Source: Edaphochlamys debaryana
Taxonomy: Eukaryota; Chlorophyta; Chlorophyceae; Chlamydomonadales
Assembly: GCA_016858145.1 (NCBI GenBank)
Contig: JAEHOE010000231.1
Location: 1 to 64,000 of the forward strand
Length of the DNA: 64,000 nucleotides
Direction of reading: 5' to 3'
This document shows positions 10,692 through 21,040 of this stretch, piece after piece (position 1 is the stretch's first letter; each line of letters starts with the position of its first letter). The notes below the pieces were generated by a model. It had not been told where the DNA came from and searched no databases. It was given only the letters and a program-made list of their open reading frames with translations. The translations under genes were made by a program, and so were the position numbers.

Positions 10692-13600
10692 ATGTGCGGG
10701 GCATCAGATGGAGGTTCAGCCACGGAGCGCCACCGGACCAGGGGCGCAGGGAGCAGACGGCGACGGCCAGCCCTGGCCAGGGCCCTGGCCGGGCGTCTCC
10801 GTGTCCTCCCTGGCCTCTCCCTGGTGCTCTGCCTGGCGCTGCTCGGCCACGCTCAGCCGGAGGGGCGCTCCGTGGCCAGCCCACTCGGGGCCGCTTCTGG
10901 CTGCGCCGAGCAAGCAAACAGCGACCTCGGCGGCGGCACCACGCCATGTGGGGCTGGGCAGCCCAGCAGCGCCCCCGCGCCCCCGCCGGCCTGGCCACCT
11001 GAGGCTGCGACCCCGCACCATGACGGCTCCGCTGTGCCCTTCTGGGCTCCGCTGCTGGGAGCACTAGGAGGTAGGATGCGCGCTGAACGAAGTGGAGGGC
11101 CCTTGGCTGTGATGAGCGTGTGACGCTTGCGTGCGGATCCGCCCTTTCTCGGGCCTGCTCTCGCCGCCTCAGCCGCGCATTGCGCACAATACCCATAACC
11201 CTCCCCTGCCCCCCGCCCAGGTGCCGCCCTGCTGGTCGGCCTGGGCGCCTGCCTCTTGCTGCGGCGGCGCCGGCGCCGGTCGCTCCAGGGGCACGGACCG
11301 GGCCCTGCAGGCCTTGACGTGGAGGCGGCCAAGCCCGGCCATGCGGGGGAGCAGGGCGGCGGCCCCGGGGCCCCTCCCTCTCCCCCGCCCCCGCCCCCGG
11401 CCCCTCCACAGCCCGATGGGTCCTCCAGCAGCGCCCAGCTGGGGGTGTTCCCCGCCCAGCAGGTCCCCAGCGTCACCGCAGCCACCCCCCGGCTGGTGGG
11501 GGCAGCGCAGGGGCCGCAGGGGCGGGGCTCGGCGGGGCTGGCAGACCAGGGCTGCGGGCAAGCGCAGGGGGCCGGGGGCGCTGGAGCGGGGACCCATGGG
11601 TCGGAACCCTCGGAAGGCCCCGCAGGTGCGCAGGGGTCAGGGCGGGGGCGTGCGGGGAGCTGGGGATGGGTTGCCGGGGTGGACTGGGTGTCCGGCGGCT
11701 GGTCGTGGCCCCCACCCATGCCCCAGCGCCCGCAGTGTCGATGTTGGTTGGGGGTGGGGAGCAACCATAGGGCATGCCTCTCCTGGACTCAGCAGCACTG
11801 GAGCGCTTGTCTTTCCCGGCCCCGACCCCTGACCCTCCCCACCCTGGCACACCACGCACGGCCCCGCAGGCGACAACTACGCCCGGCGCTCGGACTTCTC
11901 CGCCTCCGCCGCCACCCTGCCCTGCCTGCACCGGGACTCCTTCCTGGACACCGGGGTGGGGCCGGCGCTGCGCCAGGGGGAGTGCGGGGAGGGGGGCCCG
12001 CCCACGGGCGCCCGCACCTCCCTGCTCAGCGTAGAGCCGCTGCTGCCCTCCCCGCCCCCCGCCCTGCCCCTGCCCGCCCTGTTCCTGCGGCAGCACACGC
12101 AGCCCCCGGGGCCCGCGCCGGCATCGGCCGCCCTCGCGCGGCGGCCCGCCGGTGGGTCCGACGCGGGGATAGCCCCCGCCGGCCCCGTGCCGGCAGCGGG
12201 AGGGCCGCCATGGCATGGCGTGGCGCCGGTGCCGGAGCATGGGCAGGAGCAGGGGCCGGGGCCGGGGCACGGCGGCGCGGCGGGGCTGTGGGCGGCGCAG
12301 GCGCAGGCGCGGCGGCTGCCCGGCTGGCCGCCCACACGTGACGGCAGCGTGGCGATCTCCCCCGTGGCTGGGGCGGAGGCAGGGGCAGGTGCAGGTGCAG
12401 GGGCTGGGGGCCCCCGCGCGGCGCACCCCATGTCGGCGGCCCTGGTGGGCAGCCGCAGCCTTTCCCGGTCCCTGCTGGGGGGGCGCACGCTGTCCGGCTC
12501 CCACGCGCTGCCCGAGGCCGCAGCGGCGGAGGCGCCCGGGGGCTCGGGCATGGTGGGGCCGCACACGCCCCTCCGCGGGGGCCTGCTGGCGCCCCTGCGC
12601 CTGGTGATGGCGCCGCAGGGGGCGGCGGCGCTCGCCTCGGGCCCGGGGCCGGGGCCGGGGCTGGGCTCGCCGCTGCGGCAGCTGAGCCACAGCTGCAGCG
12701 CCGGGCCCCGAACGGCCCGCGGGGGCGGCGGCGGAGGCGGCGGCAGCAGGCCCCCGAGCAGCGGCCGAGTGGGGCTCTTCCTGGGGGCCCCCGGCCCCGG
12801 CCCTGCCTCGGGGCCGCCCGGGCCGTATGGCTCGCCCGGGCCGCCCGGCGAGGAGGCGGTGGTGGCGCTGCTCCCGGGTCCGGCGCTGGGGCGGGGCTCG
12901 TTCGGGCGGGTGCACGCGGGGCTGTTCCGGGGGCAGCGGGTGGCGGTCAAGGTGCCGCCCACGAGGTGAGCGCCGGGGGGGGGAGGGGAGGCGGGGAGGG
13001 GGCAAGAAGTGGAGGAAGGGCTGATGGGAGGGCACGAGGGGTGGGGCCAAGGCGGGGCACGTGGAGGGGCGTGTGGCGACCTAGGTGTGATGCCCTGTGT
13101 CGCTGCGCAGGGCCTTCAAGGACTTCCCACCCGCCATCGCCGAGGGCGCGGGCGAGGACGAGGACGGCGGGGCCACCAGCCGCGTCTCCTCTGCGCAGCC
13201 CGCCCCTGCGCCCAGCGAGGGCCACCCTGCGCTCGGCGGCACCGAGGGCGGGCTCGGGCCGCAGCCACCGCCGCTGGGGTCGCCCCCTGCGGAGGACACG
13301 CGGGGGCGGCACGCGCTGCGCGCCCTGGCGGCGGAGGTGGAGGTCATGGGGCGCTGCAGCCACCCCAACATAGGTGCGGCGGGGTCGGGAGGGCTGGGGC
13401 AAGCGGCGCTGTAGCGAGGGTAGGAGCTTGCTTGGCTTCCTGAATGAAGCTGTGGTAACCCGCCTCATCCCCCGCTCCCCGCTCCCCCCCCCCGCAGTCC
13501 GCCTGCTGGCCGCGTGCCTGGCCCCGCCCCGGCCCTGCCTGGTGTTTGAGCTCATGGAGACCAACCTGGACCGACTGGTGTTCGGGGCGCGGGAAGGCAG

Positions 13601-16600
13601 CGTCCGGGGGGGAGCCGCCGGCGAGGCAGCGGCCGGAGAGAGCGGCGGCGGAGGAGGAGCCGGCAGAGCGCCAACCCCGCTCGCCCTGAGGACGGTGGGC
13701 GGAGGCTGTTGGGGCGTTGGGGTCGCTCTCCGCATCGCTCTGCATAAGCTGCGCACCGGCCCCTCCACCCGACCGACGCCCCCTCTCCCCAACACTGCTC
13801 CGCGTGCCTCTGCACCGCCCCCTCTGCCCCAGGTGCTGCACATCGCTCTGCAGATCGCCCAGGCGCTGGAGTACCTGCACCCCTCGGTGAGCGCCCAGGG
13901 GCCGGGCCGCCGCTGCCCGCGAGCGCTGCCTGGCTGGGCCCTCCAGCTGCGCACGTGAAGTCAACCCGCCATTCCCCACAGTTTTGCGCCCCCTCACACC
14001 CGCCCCTCCCCCCCCTGGCCCCCCCACCAGGTGGCGCACCGCGACGTCAAGGTGAGCGGCAGGGGGCAGGGGTGCGGCAAGCGCACAGGCGGCCAGGGCA
14101 GGAAGCTCAACTTGGTGGCGAGGCTGGCGAATGGGCCCCCGACTTGCTGGCCCGCGTTCCCCCTCGTCCGTCTGACCGCACTTCTGCCCACCCCTCCCCC
14201 CCTCTCCCAGCCCGCCAACGTGCTCATCAACCGCCCCGACAGCCTGCTGCCCAGCGCCAAGCTCACGGTGCGGCGCGGGCCGGGGTAGAATGGCGGATAG
14301 TGGGGGGGATTCAGGATGGCAGCGGGCGGATGGGTGCGGCAGGCGGGGAAGGACCTGCAGTCCAGCATGCGGCCCAACCCCTTCCGCTACTTACGCTTAC
14401 CAGTAACCCCCGCCCCGCCCTTCGCCCCCCCCCCCAGGACTTCGGCCTGGCCTGCATGCTGGGGCCCGGCAGCGCCCCCACGCGCCACCCCGAGGCGGGC
14501 ACCCCCGCCTACCTGGCGCCGGGTGGGTGGGGGGGCAGGCGGCGGCATGGGGCGGATGTATGGGGCGGCATCGGACCGGAAAGGGGGACCGCAGTCGGCG
14601 AGTTGTCCTTGGGCAGACATGGTTTTGTGGCTGGGCCCCTCCCCAGCCGAGTCCGGCTTACCTCGTGCCGCGTGTCATGCCCCGATTGCCCCCTTCCCCC
14701 CGCCCCCAGAGTGCTACGACGAGGGCACCCGGGAGGTGACCCACCATGCGGACATGTACAGCCTGGGCGTGGTGGTCTGGGCCATGCTCACCGGCAGGCA
14801 GCCCTGGAAGGTGGGGCGCAAGGGGGGGGCAGCAAGGCCCTGCACAAGCTTCGACAGCGCCCGCGAGGGCCAAGAGCTGTGACACACAGTCTCGCCCGCC
14901 TGCACCCCGGTTGCCCCGCGAGGCCGGGGCCTCAAGATCGCCGCAACTCCCCCTTGCCCCCCCCCCAGGACCTGACCATCCCCGCCGTGGCCTACAAGGT
15001 GGCGGTGCTGGGGGAGCGGCCGCCCCTGGACCACGTGAGCGAGCGCCGCTGCCCGCCCGGCCTGCGCCGCCTGATTGCGGGCTGCTGGGCGGCGGAGCCC
15101 CAGCGCCGCCCCTCCGCTGCCGAGGCGGTGCGGTGCCTTCGGGGGCTGCTGGCGGAGCACCTCATGGCCCTGGCACGGGTGGGTGTGGGGTGGGGTGGGT
15201 GTGGGTGGGGGGCCTGGGGGGGGGGGGGAAAGGGCATGAAAGGGCTGAGGGAGGAGCGAATGGATCATCTAGCGAGGGGAAGGGGGAGAACTCAGTGGGG
15301 TGCGTGCTGCTGCCAGCGGTGACCCCCAACCCAACGGCCGCCCCCCCGCCCCCCACCCGCAGGCCGGCACCAGCCGCAGCACCGACTACCCCCGCATGCT
15401 GCCCGAGCCGGCCACCGGCGGCAGCGCCGGCGGCGCAGGGGCCAGTGCGGGGGCCAGCCAGCTCTCCTCGCGCCGCGCCCACTCGCTCGCGCCGCCGGCC
15501 CTGGCCGCCGCCCCCCCGGGGCAGCCGGGGCGCGGGCAGGGCGCCTCGGCTTCGTCCACCCTGCGGCCCGGGCCCCGTACAAACCTCATACACCCGCGCT
15601 CGTCGTATGACTGGCCGAGCACTGCGTCGCTCCTGACCGCCGCAATGGGCCCAACCGCTTCACCCACCGCCCAGGCCCAGCCCCAGGCCCAGCCGGGCCC
15701 AGGCGCCGGCTACGGCATCTCCCCCTTCCACACCCGCCTCGCCTCCCCCAGCGCCCGCCGGGCCTCCCTGCTGGCCAGGGGCCAGGCCGTCAGCCCCGCG
15801 GCGCTGCTGGAGACGGGGTCCGGCCACACGGTCGACAGCGAGGGCCTGGGCCTGGGCCTGGGCCTGGCGGTGGTTGGGTCCGGCACCGCGGGCCCCAGCA
15901 GCACGGGCCCGTGCACGGGCGCCGGCGGCGGCGGGGCCTGGTCCAGCGCCAGTGCGGAGGAGCGGCAGCCGCTGGGGGCGCTGGGGCGCAGCGCCACGTG
16001 GGCGGCCTTCACCGACTCCAGCGAGCCCACGGGCACCGGCACGGGGGGCACGGGCACGGGCAGGGGCGGCCGCGGGGCGGGAGGCCGGGGCGTCGGGCGG
16101 GAGCTGAGCGACGTGGGCGAGGGGCTGCCGCTGGAGGCGGGGGAGGCGGGGGGGCTGATGCCGGGCGCGGGCGAGGGCCGCGGGTTTGGCTGCGCGGCGT
16201 CGGCCCGCCAGGCGTGCCGCGGCGCCGGGGCGGCAGGCGACGATTGCGACGGGTGCAGCGGGGGAGAGGGGGAGGAGCCGGAGGAGGACCTGGGCTTCGC
16301 CGTGCGGGGCGGCATGTACGGCGGCGTGCTGGCGGTGGTGCCTGATGCGGCCGTGCTGGGAGGCGGGGGCTGGGATGGGGTCGGGCAGGCGGGGGGGCTG
16401 GGGCTGGGGTTGGTCCCCAAGCCCCTGGGCGGCGGTGGCCCCCTGGGCTGGGAGCCGGGGCAGGGGTGCGCGGACGCCATTGCCGAGGGCGAGGAGGAAG
16501 GCGTGGAGGGGGAGGGGGAGGAGGCAGAGGTCGTGGACTTGGACGAGGGGGCCGAGGGGGAGGAGGAGGTGACGGGGCGGGTGCTGGTGGGCAGCAGCGG

Positions 16601-16670
16601 CAGCACCCTGTCGGAGGGCGCCCTGGCGAGGCAGCTGGAGGGCGTGGAGCTGGAGATCGACCTCGAGTGA
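10692..16670 (+). CDS. TKL-type transmembrane protein kinase (12 exons, 1,391 aa)
   Basis: Exons are 10692-11070, 11221-11625, 11870-12965, 13111-13373, 13498-13694, 13833-13886, 14031-14051, 14211-14267, 14438-14522, 14710-14810, 14969-15178 and 15363-16670; phases close at all junctions. An Arg-rich start leads into a hydrophobic segment (LPGLSLVLCLALLGHA), likely a signal peptide or anchor. A second helix (AALLVGLGACLLL) is followed by six arginines near residue 140, so the kinase should be cytosolic. After about 450 low-complexity residues comes a complete catalytic domain: glycine loop GRGSFGRV (602-609), Lys622, alpha-C Glu near 702, HRDVKPAN with Asp803, DFG with Asp825, GTPAYLAPE, and a C-lobe ending near 955. 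Motif style (MGRCSHPNI, LVFELMETNL) is that of algal RAF/CTR1-like TKL kinases. A 436-residue low-complexity, finally acidic tail follows. Ligand and substrate are unknown. Confidence 0.9.
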
Positions 16671-17500
16671 GGCAGGCACATGCCGTACAGCCATACATGT
16701 ACGGCAGCAGTGGATCAACGTATCTTGGGCCAAATCCACACGCCTGCATGGTTGCAGGCTGTAGGGAGGTGGCTATGCGGTTTGCACCTATCTGCTTTTG
16801 TTAGAAGTGCCGTCCTTATCTTTGAAGCACTCGGCCAACATGCGCCTGAGGGGCTGCATGGTCTGGCTGTGCGTTGTGGCAACCCGGATGGCCCGTTTGT
16901 GCTGGTTCTGGGCCAGTGTGGTAGAAACGGTTGACAAATGCACACAGGTGCATCTCGCAGAGGACCTGCATCATGGCTATTGGATTGGCTTTCATTTACT
17001 ATGTGCAAACCTTAAAATGACCAGGGGAGGTTGTGCTGTCCTGCACGGCTCAAGCGTAACACGCAGCAGTGCTGTGAACACACTCACGCGGAGGGGCCCA
17101 GCGTACCTGTGGTCTTGGCTGTGATAGACGGGCGGGACAACTGTGCACGAATCCAATAAGGCAAGATATGGGTGTTTTGCGGTACCCGGAGTTAAAGAGC
17201 AGGAGCGAGTACATTAGGGGCGAGTATGCACGTTGGTGCGTGGCGGTGCCGGGCTTGTGTGAGGGTGCCCACCGGCGAGCGAGGCTTCTGGGAGGCCGTG
17301 GGCTAGCCTTCCAGGTTCTCTAGTTCCAAGAAGGTCTTGGCGGCAAACACGGGCACGCAATGTGTTCAAAGGATTGGCTTCACTGTCTGTGGTCCAAGGC
17401 AGATAGAGCGCAAGGAGTTTACAGGGGATTAACCGCACAGAGCCTTGGAGGTGCGGGACAGGAAATAACATGAATAAAGGTATGTTGATTGCGCTTACTT
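16671..17500. other. Downstream spacer of the kinase gene
   Basis: 830 bp of lower GC with no supported gene. It begins with a perfect hairpin (separate entry). Several frames are open but show no domain or splice structure. Confidence 0.4.
16681..16706. repeat. Perfect hairpin just after the kinase stop codon
   Basis: TGCCGTACA at 16681-16689 is the exact reverse complement of TGTACGGCA at 16698-16706, with an 8-nt loop. It lies 10 bp past the TGA, so it would form a stem-loop at the start of the kinase 3' UTR. TGTACGGCA or close variants recur near 19155 and 19173. Confidence 0.6.
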
Positions 17501-18600
17501 CCTTTCAACGTCCTGCGGCCAAGGATGCGGCCTGAGGTGTGCACCCGCCTGTGTGGTGTCATTACGCTGTGCTTGGTGAGTCCAGTGGCTGCCTCCGCTA
17601 CTGCAGGAGGCGGTGGGCGCGTTGGTGGGCGGTGGGCGGGCGGTTGGGGTTGGCGTTGGGTTCAGTTGGCGTGTGTGCGTGCATCGGCGCACTGGTCGGA
17701 GGCGCTTGTGCCGGGGACAGGGGGGTGCGCGAGGTGTGCATTCGAGCCGTTGCGACGGCGCGGCGGCCGGGCAGTTGAAACCCGCTGTCTCACTCGCCCT
17801 TGCCATTATTATCTCCCTCATTGATTCGCCTCCTCCGGTACCGCTGCGCTTCCTGCTGTCTGGGGGCGTGAGGCCAGTGGCCGGTGGTGCCCTGCTGGCC
17901 CGCCCACACCCTGCCCTGCGGGGCCTGCGTGCGAGGACCGGCCCAGCCCGCTGCAGCCTCGACCCCCCGTCCCGTCTGGATCTGCTGGGGCGGCTGAGGG
18001 AGGCTGGCATGGCCATCGAGTCAACCACCTCGCGGGTGCGGCTCGCTGTGCGTAAATGGGATTGCTTATGGCTCTCATTGGCGGCTGATGGTTGGGCGCG
18101 AGGTTCGTATGGTAGATGCGCCAAGCCCCTGTCGCTCGATCGATCGCCCTCCGTCCTCCCCGCCCGCGGTAGCCGACTGCGGTGCAGCCCCGCACTGTAC
18201 CCAAGTCCCTCCCCCCACCTGTCTAGCCGCTGCTCACAACCCACCATTGGTCTTGCACCGCAGCTCACATCCCGGACAGCCACCACCCCCTTTCTCGCCG
18301 CATGTATTGCTTCCCCTTATTACCTCCTTTCAACCCCCAAGCCCCAACTCCCCAGTCCCCATCCCAGGCCGCCACCACCAGCGCTCTGGACATGGTCGCC
18401 CGCATGTTGCGTCACGATGCCCTGCCCTGCCTGCTGACCCCCCAGCGCTTTCTCCATCCCCGACCCTTCCCGCCTGCCTTACCAGCCACCCCAAGGCCGC
18501 TGAGACTCATGCCGTAGAGGTGCTGGCCTGGAATCCCTGGATGCTGAGGCCAGGGGGGGGGCAGGAAGTGTAAAAATATACACCACGCTTCTACTTTGGA
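17501..18600. other. Spacer with possible unassigned exons
   Basis: No gene can be assembled. Two stretches have exon-like features: 17525-17575 (ATG start, 17 codons, GTGAGT donor) and about 18368-18450, which follows a CAG acceptor and reads ALDMVARMLRHDALPCLL. They may belong to a small gene or to the 5' part of the ankyrin-like remnant downstream. Polypyrimidine tracts typical of algal introns lie between them. Confidence 0.25.
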
Positions 18601-18679
18601 GAGCTCGACAAGAGGAGCCCAAATCCGCTTTCAGAATGAAAATCGAGGTTCTAGGAAAAACGTTATGAGCCCTCAAAGT

Positions 18680-19260
18680 TGGGGGGGGGAGGGGGGGGGG
18701 AGGGGGGTCCCGAACTTTTGTACAGCTCCCGTCCGAACTTTTGTCACAGCGGTCTGACGCAGCCCAAGGGCCCTTTCTTTGCGTAAACGCGTGGTATCAA
18801 GGAGAGGCTGAACCGTGGGTGTGCCTGAGCACCACAGACCATAGGGATGGTGGTCGAAGGGTGGCTGCGGGTGCCACATGTCGGCATGTCCGCGCGTGGG
18901 ACACGTCACGACCGGCACTGCTACCGCTGCTAGGCGTCCGGGTGTACTAGTATGACCGTACCTCGTCATATAGGAGGCGTAGGGCATGAATAGCGCGGAT
19001 GCAAGGTACCGGAGAGTGGTCCATGGACGCGGGGATGGTCAATGGACAGGACCCAAGCCTCATCGACGCTTCCGGTTCACGCGCAAGGAAGTAGCGCACA
19101 TGAAGCGCAGCCGTTTGGCACAAAAGTCGAGAGAAATGAGTTACATTATGGCCATGTACGGCAGTGTGTGCAGTGTACGGCAAGGGGGGTGGGTGGGGGG
19201 GTCGGGGGGGTCCGAACTTTTGTGGGGTGGTGTATGGAACTAATGTTTTTACCCCCCCCC
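18680..19260. repeat. Repeat-bounded insertion with three CCGAACTTTTGT copies
   Basis: CCGAACTTTTGT occurs in the same orientation at 18710-18721, 18733-18744 and 19212-19223. The first and last copies follow long G-runs ending in GT(C)C. The enclosed roughly 500 bp is lower in GC than the surroundings and has no coding structure. This suggests a non-autonomous repeat or solo-repeat-type insertion directly upstream of the ankyrin-like remnant. No target-site duplication could be fixed by eye. Confidence 0.45.
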
Positions 19261-19269
19261 CTGCTGAGG

Positions 19270-19927
19270 CACCACCCCCGCCCCACCGCCGAGGACGCGC
19301 TGTATTGGGCGGCGCGGGGCGGGGCGGCTGACGCCCAGCGCTGGCTTCGAGGGCGGGTGAACGAGGTGCGGGGCGCGGAGCTGCGAGCTGCGTGCTGAGC
19401 TCTAATGCTGCGGGCACTGCATGAGGGTGGGGACTGGGGAGGGCAGGGAAGACATGTTTCACGTACAACCCCTCCTCATTTGCGTCACTGCTGCCGCCCC
19501 TCCCTCCCCCCAAGTGGTCGGGGGCTGGGGGGGCGGGCAGCCCGGAGGCGGAGGAATGGCTGGCGGAGGTCGGCTGCCCCCTGCCCGTAGATGGGTAACC
19601 AGGGTGGCCTGAGTGGGAAACGGAAGGGCTTCGCTCGATCGCTGTCTGCATACCGGGCCGGTCTCGAGCAAGGGAGGCTGCCGGCATGCGCGCAGCCTGC
19701 GCCTGTGCTTCCCAGTTCCCACAACTCCACCTTCCCGCCCTGTGCACGGCTGTTTGCCTCTGGTCCCAAAGTCCATCCACCCACCTGTCCCGCCACGCCC
19801 CCAGGACGCCCCCCAGGACGAGCGCCTGACCTCCGCGCATGCCGGCGACCTGCTCACCGGCCTCACCCTCTCCAGAGCGGGGAGTAGGGATACCCCTGAC
19901 GCAGTGGCAGCAGGCGAGGGCGCCTAG
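19270..19927 (+). pseudogene. Ankyrin-type gene remnant (3' part only)
   Basis: Three in-phase blocks can be joined: about 19270-19359 (AEDALYWAARGGAADAQRWL), about 19515-19588 (SPEAEEWLAEVGCPLP) and about 19803-19927, ending in TAG. Each is bordered by usable splice sites. The style, a helix pair followed by W-L and 'GCPLP', is that of the degenerate ankyrin repeats abundant in volvocine genomes and also seen in the gene at 31850-35426. No start or N-terminal half is found: upstream lies the CCGAACTTTTGT repeat. I infer a truncated remnant, but an intact gene with unrecognised upstream exons (17.5-18.5 kb) is possible. Confidence 0.35.
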
Positions 19928-20406
19928 GGGCAGTAGTGGGAGGGGGCCGTGAGGGGAGAGCGAGAGCGTCGAGTGCGGGGCTGCGCAAGGGAGGGCGCAT
20001 GGGGCGCTGGCGGGCGGGAGCACGGCGAGGGCGCGAGGTTGAGGCTTGAGGAGGGTGGAGGACTAGGAGGATGCCAAAAGGAGTGAGGGCACACAGCAGG
20101 AGTGGGCGTAACATGCAGAGCTGTGCAGCAGTCTCCGCTTTCCCCTTCGGAGAAGGGGTTGAGTTGCTGGGTTGCTGGGTTGCGTAGGCGACACGCGTTG
20201 CAGCGCAGTCGCGCCATCCGGGATGCCAAGTCCGGCCAAGTTGCCAACCCTCGAATGGAATGCCCTTAGGCGCGCAGGTATATACCGCCACCGGATCAGG
20301 CGGCATTGACGGCGCTTCTTACTTGCATACTGACCCTGTGCCGGGGGGGGCGGGGGCAGAAAGCGCATACCACACGGGAATCAGGGGAGCCGGGGTGTCC
20401 CACGAG
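19928..20406. other. Spacer without identified gene
   Basis: Nothing recognisable apart from a short GTTGCTGG tandem near 20163-20187. No gene called. Confidence 0.35.
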
Positions 20407-20612
20407 CCATGGGCCCGTCCAAGCCCCACCCAGTCCATTGAGAGGCCGCTTATAAGCACCGGACCCCCCCGTTTTGGGTCGGGGGCACACCCAGGGGCCT
20501 GACTGGTAGCAGACAGGGGGCAGCAGACAAGGGGCAGCAGACAAGGGGCAGCCGACAAGGGGCAGCAGACAATTTGGCCACTTGGATGGCCCCCCCTTGG
20601 ACGGGCCCATGG
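20407..20612. mobile_element. MITE-like element with 17-bp terminal inverted repeats
   Basis: CCATGGGCCCGTCCAAG at 20407-20423 is the exact reverse complement of CTTGGACGGGCCCATGG at 20596-20612. The 206-bp interval has no coding capacity but carries an internal tandem array (20509-20572). Short length, perfect terminal inverted repeats and a non-coding core fit a non-autonomous DNA transposon. A clear target-site duplication is not visible, so a chance palindrome or a different repeat class is possible. Confidence 0.45.
20509..20572 (+). repeat. 14-bp tandem repeat, about 4.6 copies
   Basis: The unit GCAGACAAGGGGCA is repeated head-to-tail with single-base variants (one copy has GCC, the first lacks an A). 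The array sits inside the inverted-repeat element at 20407-20612. Confidence 0.8.
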
Positions 20613-21040
20613 GGCCCCCTGACGCTTACTCACATCGTGACCTGGCGCGACGGGAAGTGCCAGAGCGCGGGTAGTTGCTCGAAGGCACGCGTTCTACACC
20701 TGCGGTGCTGTGTGTGTGTGCAGACCGAGAGCTGTTCGGGTCGACGGCGTCCCCGAATTCGTGCCGTTAGGTCGGCCAAGTACGGCAATCAGGACTCCCG
20801 GATTTACTCGAGCCCACCTCGCTTACCCCGCTCAAGACGCCTCCTTCGATTATCACTCAGTATGAAATAACAAGGGCCAACCAAGGGGCCTATGATGTGT
20901 TGCTCGTGCGAAGTAAAGTAAATGTCCAAAGTGGCCACGGCCCAAGTCACTTTAGCCTTGACAGTTCACAAGCTGCTGATTTAAGCTCTCGCATTCAACC
21001 CCGCCCCGGGCGTGCGGCGGCCGGGCCATAGCCCAGTCGG
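20613..21040. promoter_or_regulatory. Probable promoter and 5' UTR of the guanylyl cyclase gene
   Basis: A 428-bp stretch of lower GC directly upstream of the cyclase start. No coding structure and no named motif were seen. Confidence 0.35.
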
